Below, one piece after another: positions 63,138 to 64,000 of a stretch of DNA of 64,000 bases. This stretch comes from Pollenia angustigena (Eukaryota; Arthropoda; Insecta; Diptera; Polleniidae). How positions within the stretch are numbered: position 1 is the stretch's first letter; every line of letters starts with the position of its first letter. The DNA is taken from positions 50,344,308 through 50,408,307 of the forward strand of contig OV884056.1 of assembly GCA_930367215.1 (NCBI GenBank), in the 5' to 3' direction. Below the pieces are notes generated by a model. It did no database searches. It worked only from the letters and a program-made list of their open reading frames with translations, and was not told the DNA's origin. A program made the position numbers and the translations under genes.

Positions 63138-64000
63138 GGCTCCACGAAAAGCCTCCCAATGAAATAACGCCCAGGAAATAGCCCCCAATGAAATAATCCC
63201 CAAAAAATAGGAAATAACACCCAAAAGCAGTGAATGAAATAACATCGAAAAATAAATGAAATAAACCCCAAAACGAAAACGAAACAACCCCCAATATTTT
63301 GATGTTATTTCATATGAAATAACACCCAATGATGAAAATGAAATAACCCCCAATGAAATTAACCCCATCAGCAACAAAAATGAAATTATGCCCAAAATTC
63401 ATAAAAGAGTCAGTTTCACCAAGGATTTCATGAAGTCAATATGGACCAACAGCAAAGTCGCAAAATTATTGAAATGAATCGTGTGGAGGCCCGCAGGCGT
63501 CTTCTTAATAATAAGGATATATTCGGTTCAAAAATGTTGCTGTAGTTATTTTACCCGCCCGTAGATCCTTGTAGCCCTGCTCTATTTTTGCAGTTCGGAA
63601 GACAATTTGCCTTCTACGTTTGGTCTTTACACGGGGGGGGGGGGGGGGGTTGCTTTTTAACCACGGGAGGTAAGGCCATAATGGCTTTATTGCTCAATTG
63701 AATGGAAGATAAAGCCGTTATGGTATTATCGCCCAATCAGTGAGAGGTAAGGTCATATTTAAAATTTTGCGAAATGAGAGATATAGCAATATTTTTTTCA
63801 CAAATGAGAGACAAAGCCATACTTTTCCAGAATAGTGTTACGCATGGTGTCAACATTCTGTAACAGGGAAAATCCTTAGTTATCATTGAAAAACATTTTT
63901 TATTCTTGTGACGCACGCAGGAATACTTTATTCAGCGAAGCCACCTGCCGTGTCCTACTGGAGGAAAAACCCCCTAAGCGCGGCCGCAGGCCGGCACGCA
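63138..64000 (-). mobile_element. Foldback-type element, second copy, inverted and cut by window end
   Basis: Matches the 54430-55627 element in reverse complement: GGCTCCACGAAAAGCCTCCC, CCCAATGAAATAAC units, the MDQQQSRKIIEMNRVEARRR reading frame at 63440-63540, a G-run at 63634-63650, TAAGGCCATAATGGCTTTAT, and the CGGCCGCAGGCCGGCACGCA module at the edge. It supports mobility of the element; its other end and TSD lie outside. Confidence 0.85.

Overview
The window looks like a gene desert, or the interior of a very long intron, from a higher fly, probably a calyptrate. The evidence is the strong A+T richness, the absence of any recognisable host exon, the load of insect-type DNA transposons (Tc1/mariner, hAT, PIF/Harbinger-like, Transib-like, Helitron), and the dispersed 'ATTCGGC...GCCGAAT' / 'GGGTATA' repeats that I associate with calyptrate flies. 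The species cannot be named from sequence alone. I find no intact protein-coding gene, no rRNA, no functional tRNA, no CRISPR array and no convincing promoter. Every long reading frame that I can interpret is a decayed transposase or reverse transcriptase.

Layout. 0-7 kb: a hAT MITE end, two tRNA-like SINE copies and two inverted MITEs. 6.9-9.3 kb: a three-level nest (hAT > pogo-like > mariner relic), each level with its own target-site duplication (TSD). 9.9-11.6 kb: a minus-strand LINE relic split by a foldback structure. 12.5-13.9 kb: a TIR element and a perfect 42-bp hairpin. 15.3-18.7 kb: a mariner relic interrupted by a PIF/Harbinger-like MITE and by a Transib-like element whose ends begin with CACAGTG and are flanked by a CGGCG duplication. 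19.9-22.9 kb: two hAT MITEs with 8-bp duplications. 23.5-30.7 kb: mariner and LINE debris. 32.3-36.4 kb: an R1-like LINE relic and TIR elements, one split by a 5'-truncated RTE-like LINE with an 11-bp TSD. 38.1-41.3 kb: dispersed repeats holding a piggyBac-like TTAA element, then a LINE 3' end. 43-46 kb: a mariner nested in an older mariner, and a MITE nested in a TIR element. 47-54 kb: dispersed repeat, MITEs, a hAT element and a second mariner copy. 54.1-56.2 kb: a non-autonomous Helitron carrying a foldback element with a 9-bp TSD. 57.2-62.7 kb: a hAT element, an almost complete mariner-superfamily element with two stop codons, and a third mariner copy split by a hAT MITE packed with the palindrome ATCGAT. 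63.1-64 kb: an inverted second copy of the foldback element, cut by the window end.

No genes act together here. What the sequence records is layered insertion: several boundaries are confirmed by matching TSDs, and two by uninterrupted paralogous sites inside the same window. The three mariner copies share one internal deletion, so they probably spread as a non-autonomous derivative using transposase supplied in trans.
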